A stretch of DNA of 64,000 nt from Aliivibrio sp. 1S175 (GTDB taxonomy: Bacteria > Pseudomonadota > Gammaproteobacteria > Enterobacterales > Vibrionaceae). Shown one piece after another: positions 62,000 to 64,000 of this stretch. The position numbers and the translations under genes were made by a program. Each line of letters begins with the position of its first letter. Position 1 is the stretch's first letter. The notes beneath the pieces are model-generated. The model was not told where the DNA came from and searched no databases. It saw nothing but the letters and a program-made list of their open reading frames with translations. The DNA lies in assembly GCF_001690985.1 (NCBI RefSeq), contig NZ_MAJS01000068.1, positions 1-64,000 of the forward strand, read 5' to 3'.

Positions 62000-62460
62000 T
62001 ATTCAAAACAGATCTCAATAAACGCATTACCCCACTCGGAAGTAAAAGGCATGATAATGATAGCACCTTCGCATTTATGAGTGATCGTATGGCCTTTACC
62101 TGAAACAACCATAGGCGTTGCCATATTGAATTCAAAACCACGTTCAGAAAGAATACGTTTTGCACCACCAGTAACCATGTTAGTGATTTCACCCACCATG
62201 TCCGTCACTTCTTCATTGATGCTGTTTGGGCGTTCACCCAACATATTTTGCATAATTTGCAATGCAAGTTGTTCATCAAAAGTAATAGACATAGATCCTT
62301 TACTTTGAGGAGCAATCATACCTATGAGACCAGAGACATCACCACGAGCAATTTCATCTTTTTTAATACGAGGCTTTTGAGGTTTTAAGTCCATTGAAGC
62401 CATCGTTTTAAGTACATTCATTAGTGAAGCTAAGAATGGGTTTATAAATTCAGCACGCAT
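61999..62460 (-). CDS. CheX-like chemotaxis phosphatase family protein
   Basis: The 153-residue protein matches the CheX/CheC fold: ITFDEQLALQIMQNMLGE, then EEVTDMVGEITNMVTGGAKR with the E91-x-x-N94 pair that CheX and CheC use to dephosphorylate CheY-P. No chemotaxis gene is nearby. It lies 19 bp after zur on the same strand, so it may be transcribed with it. Function in this organism is inferred from the fold only. Confidence 0.82.
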   Translation of the reverse strand: MRAEFINPFLASLMNVLKTMASMDLKPQKPRIKKDEIARGDVSGLIGMIAPQSKGSMSITFDEQLALQIMQNMLGERPNSINEEVTDMVGEITNMVTGGAKRILSERGFEFNMATPMVVSGKGHTITHKCEGAIIIMPFTSEWGNAFIEICFE

Positions 62461-62479
62461 CGTAGGTAGTGTCCTTTAA

Positions 62480-62929
62480 TTAATTTTTATTATTGTGGTC
62501 TAAACAAGCCTTGCAGGTACCATGAGTTTCAACAATGTGGTTTTCAACTGAAAACCCAATCTGTTCAGCATGCTTTGTTAGCTGCTCTGTAATTTTTATA
62601 TCATGGAATTCAACAACATCATCGCAAGTACGACAGATAAAAAGTTGTGAAAAATGAGCATGTTCGCCAATAACACAACAAGAAATATAGCTATTTATTG
62701 ATTCGACCTTATGAACAAACCCTTGAGTCACTAAAAAATCTAAAGCACGATAAATAGTGGGTGGTTTTGCCTGAGGCTCTATTTTTTTTAATTGCTCTAA
62801 AAGATCATAAGCACTAACTGCACCATGATGGGTAACAATAAGCTCTAAAACAGTGAGTCGTTGCGGCGTTAATCTAACACCACGTTGTTGGCATAACAGC
62901 TCAACTTTTTCTTTTTGAGAACTATTCAA
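62480..62929 (-). CDS. zur: Zinc uptake regulator Zur (Fur family)
   Basis: The 149-residue regulator has a winged helix (RLTPQRLTVLELIVTHHGAV and PPTIYRALDFLVTQGFVHKV) and a C-terminal metal domain with HAHFSQLFICRTC. Two CxxC pairs (Cys99/102, Cys139/142) bind structural zinc. The EHAHFSQ form, with no HHDH, separates Zur from Fur. It represses zinc-import genes when zinc is ample. Divergent from dusA. Confidence 0.92.
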   Translation of the reverse strand: MNSSQKEKVELLCQQRGVRLTPQRLTVLELIVTHHGAVSAYDLLEQLKKIEPQAKPPTIYRALDFLVTQGFVHKVESINSYISCCVIGEHAHFSQLFICRTCDDVVEFHDIKITEQLTKHAEQIGFSVENHIVETHGTCKACLDHNNKN

Positions 62930-63068
62930 GGTTAACGTGTCTTATTTATGAACAAGTTGGAAGTTTATCATAAATATTTTAATTTCACTATTTAGAGAAT
63001 TATTGACTGTTTAAGTTTATCTGGGATGAGAAAAATAAGTAATAGATTGGCTGCTTGTGTTCTGATTA

Positions 63069-63077
63069 TGTTAGAAT
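63069..63077 (+). promoter_or_regulatory. Candidate extended -10 promoter of dusA
   Basis: TGTTAGAAT fits an extended -10 element (TG-N-TAGAAT), 31 bp before the dusA ATG. A -35 is weak (TTGGCT region, 19 bp spacer). Confidence 0.5.
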
Positions 63078-63107
63078 TGAGGCCTTGATCACTGAAAGAA
63101 ATTACCT

Positions 63108-64000
63108 ATGAGCTCTTATCCATTACAACGCTTCTCTGTTGCTCCAATGCTTGATTGGACCGATCGTCATTGCCGCTATTTTCATCGCCAATTATCAGAG
63201 AATGCTCTGTTATATTCAGAGATGATTACGACGGGTGCTATTATTCATGGGAAAGGAGACTTTCTTGCTTTCAATGACGAAGAGCATCCACTGGCATTGC
63301 AATTAGGGGGATCAAACGCGAAAGATTTAGCTCATTGTGCGAAATTAGCAGCTGATCGCGGTTACGATGAGATTAACTTAAATGTTGGTTGTCCGTCAGA
63401 TCGAGTTCAAAATGGTCGTTTTGGTGCTTGCTTAATGTCAGAGCCAGAATTGGTTGCTGAATGCATTGCAGAAATGAAATCGGTTGTTGATATTCCAGTA
63501 ACAGTGAAGACTCGCATAGGTATTGATGATCAAGATAGCTATGAGTTTTTAACTCGCTTTGTATCTACTGTTCATGAAAAAGGCGGTTGTGATCAATTTA
63601 CCATCCATGCGCGTAAAGCGTGGCTGAGTGGATTAAGTCCTAAAGAAAACCGTGAGATCCCACCGCTTGATTACCCTCGAGCGTATCAAATTAAGAAAGA
63701 TTTCCCTCAACTGATCATTGCTGTGAATGGTGGAATTAAAACACTTGAAGAAGCAAAAGAACATTTAGCGCATTTAGATGGAGTGATGATTGGTCGTGAA
63801 GCGTATCAGAGCCCATACTTATTAGCAGAAGTAGACCAACAATTATTTGGTAGTGATAAACCAATTAAAAAACGTCGTGAAATTGTTGAATCGATGTATC
63901 CGTACATTGAGCGTCAATTAGAAAATGGCGCACATTTAGGCCATATCACGCGTCATATGTTGGGTTTATTCCAAAGCATGCCAGGTGCAAGACAATGGCG
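63108..64000 (+). CDS. dusA: tRNA-dihydrouridine synthase A (partial, cut by window end)
   Basis: The first 297 codons are open to the window end. The start [20 protein letters not shown] and the FMN site motif [20 protein letters not shown], with the catalytic cysteine, are typical of DusA, which reduces U20/U20a in t[20 protein letters not shown] is specific to the DusA subfamily. About 30 residues should be missing at the C-terminus. It is divergent from zur. Confidence 0.95.
   Translation, partial: MSSYPLQRFSVAPMLDWTDRHCRYFHRQLSENALLYSEMITTGAIIHGKGDFLAFNDEEHPLALQLGGSNAKDLAHCAKLAADRGYDEINLNVGCPSDRVQNGRFGACLMSEPELVAECIAEMKSVVDIPVTVKTRIGIDDQDSYEFLTRFVSTVHEKGGCDQFTIHARKAWLSGLSPKENREIPPLDYPRAYQIKKDFPQLIIAVNGGIKTLEEAKEHLAHLDGVMIGREAYQSPYLLAEVDQQLFGSDKPIKKRREIVESMYPYIERQLENGAHLGHITRHMLGLFQSMPGARQW

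Noticed and set aside
62930-63107. Zur operator between zur and dusA
   Set aside because: No sequence close to the known Zur palindrome was found in this gap.

Overview
The window is a stretch of primary chromosome from a gammaproteobacterium of the family Vibrionaceae. Gene order (tuf, S10-spc-alpha ribosomal cluster, fbp, mpl-ubiX, thiBPQ, rapA-rluA, argR/mdh, ispB/rplU-rpmA-obg, lptD-surA-pdxA-rsmA/apaH, leuABCD, dnaB-alr, pgi, zur/dusA), AT-rich intergenic DNA and many small hairpin repeats point to Aliivibrio (the fischeri/salmonicida group). The genus is an inference; the family is well supported. There is no prophage, CRISPR array, integron, transposase, rRNA or tRNA here. Nearly everything is housekeeping DNA.

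Layout. 1-14360: the last codons of EF-Tu, a repeat-rich gap, then 28 ribosomal protein genes plus secY and rpoA, all on + and tightly packed in the order S10 operon, spc operon, alpha operon. The expected regulatory sites are visible: a promoter and long leader before rpsJ, a terminator plus promoter before rplN, and an S4-type pseudoknot leader before rpsM. 14387-17564: fbp (-), then mpl and ubiX (+). 17608-21142: a TPP riboswitch controlling the thiamine ABC importer thiBPQ. 21335-24981: rapA and rluA. 25048-29316 (-): a TAXI-type TRAP importer (binding protein, fused permease, universal stress protein). 29666-31406: argR and mdh, divergent. 31480-36659: ispB (-), then rplU-rpmA, obg, yjjP-yjjB and folA. 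36867-44402: apaH, then the envelope and modification operon lptD-surA-pdxA-rsmA (-) and divergent djlA. 44426-50270 (-): a DUF547 protein and the leucine operon leuABCD behind a leader-peptide attenuator. 50516-54930: an RND adaptor and pump. 54944-55945 (-): a DUF481 outer-membrane protein with an internal duplication. 56129-61726: dnaB, alr, a POTRA-less Omp85-type barrel, and pgi. 61999-62929 (-): a CheX-like protein and zur. 63108-end: dusA, cut by the window edge.

No undescribed multi-gene system was found. The observations most worth following are small: dispersed hairpin or inverted-repeat elements in four intergenic gaps; two terminators that share the same flanking sequence; a 9-G tract inside thiP that could make it slip; absence of apaG from its usual place between rsmA and apaH; an in-frame duplication with two new cysteines in the DUF481 protein; and a lone Omp85 barrel coupled to alr.
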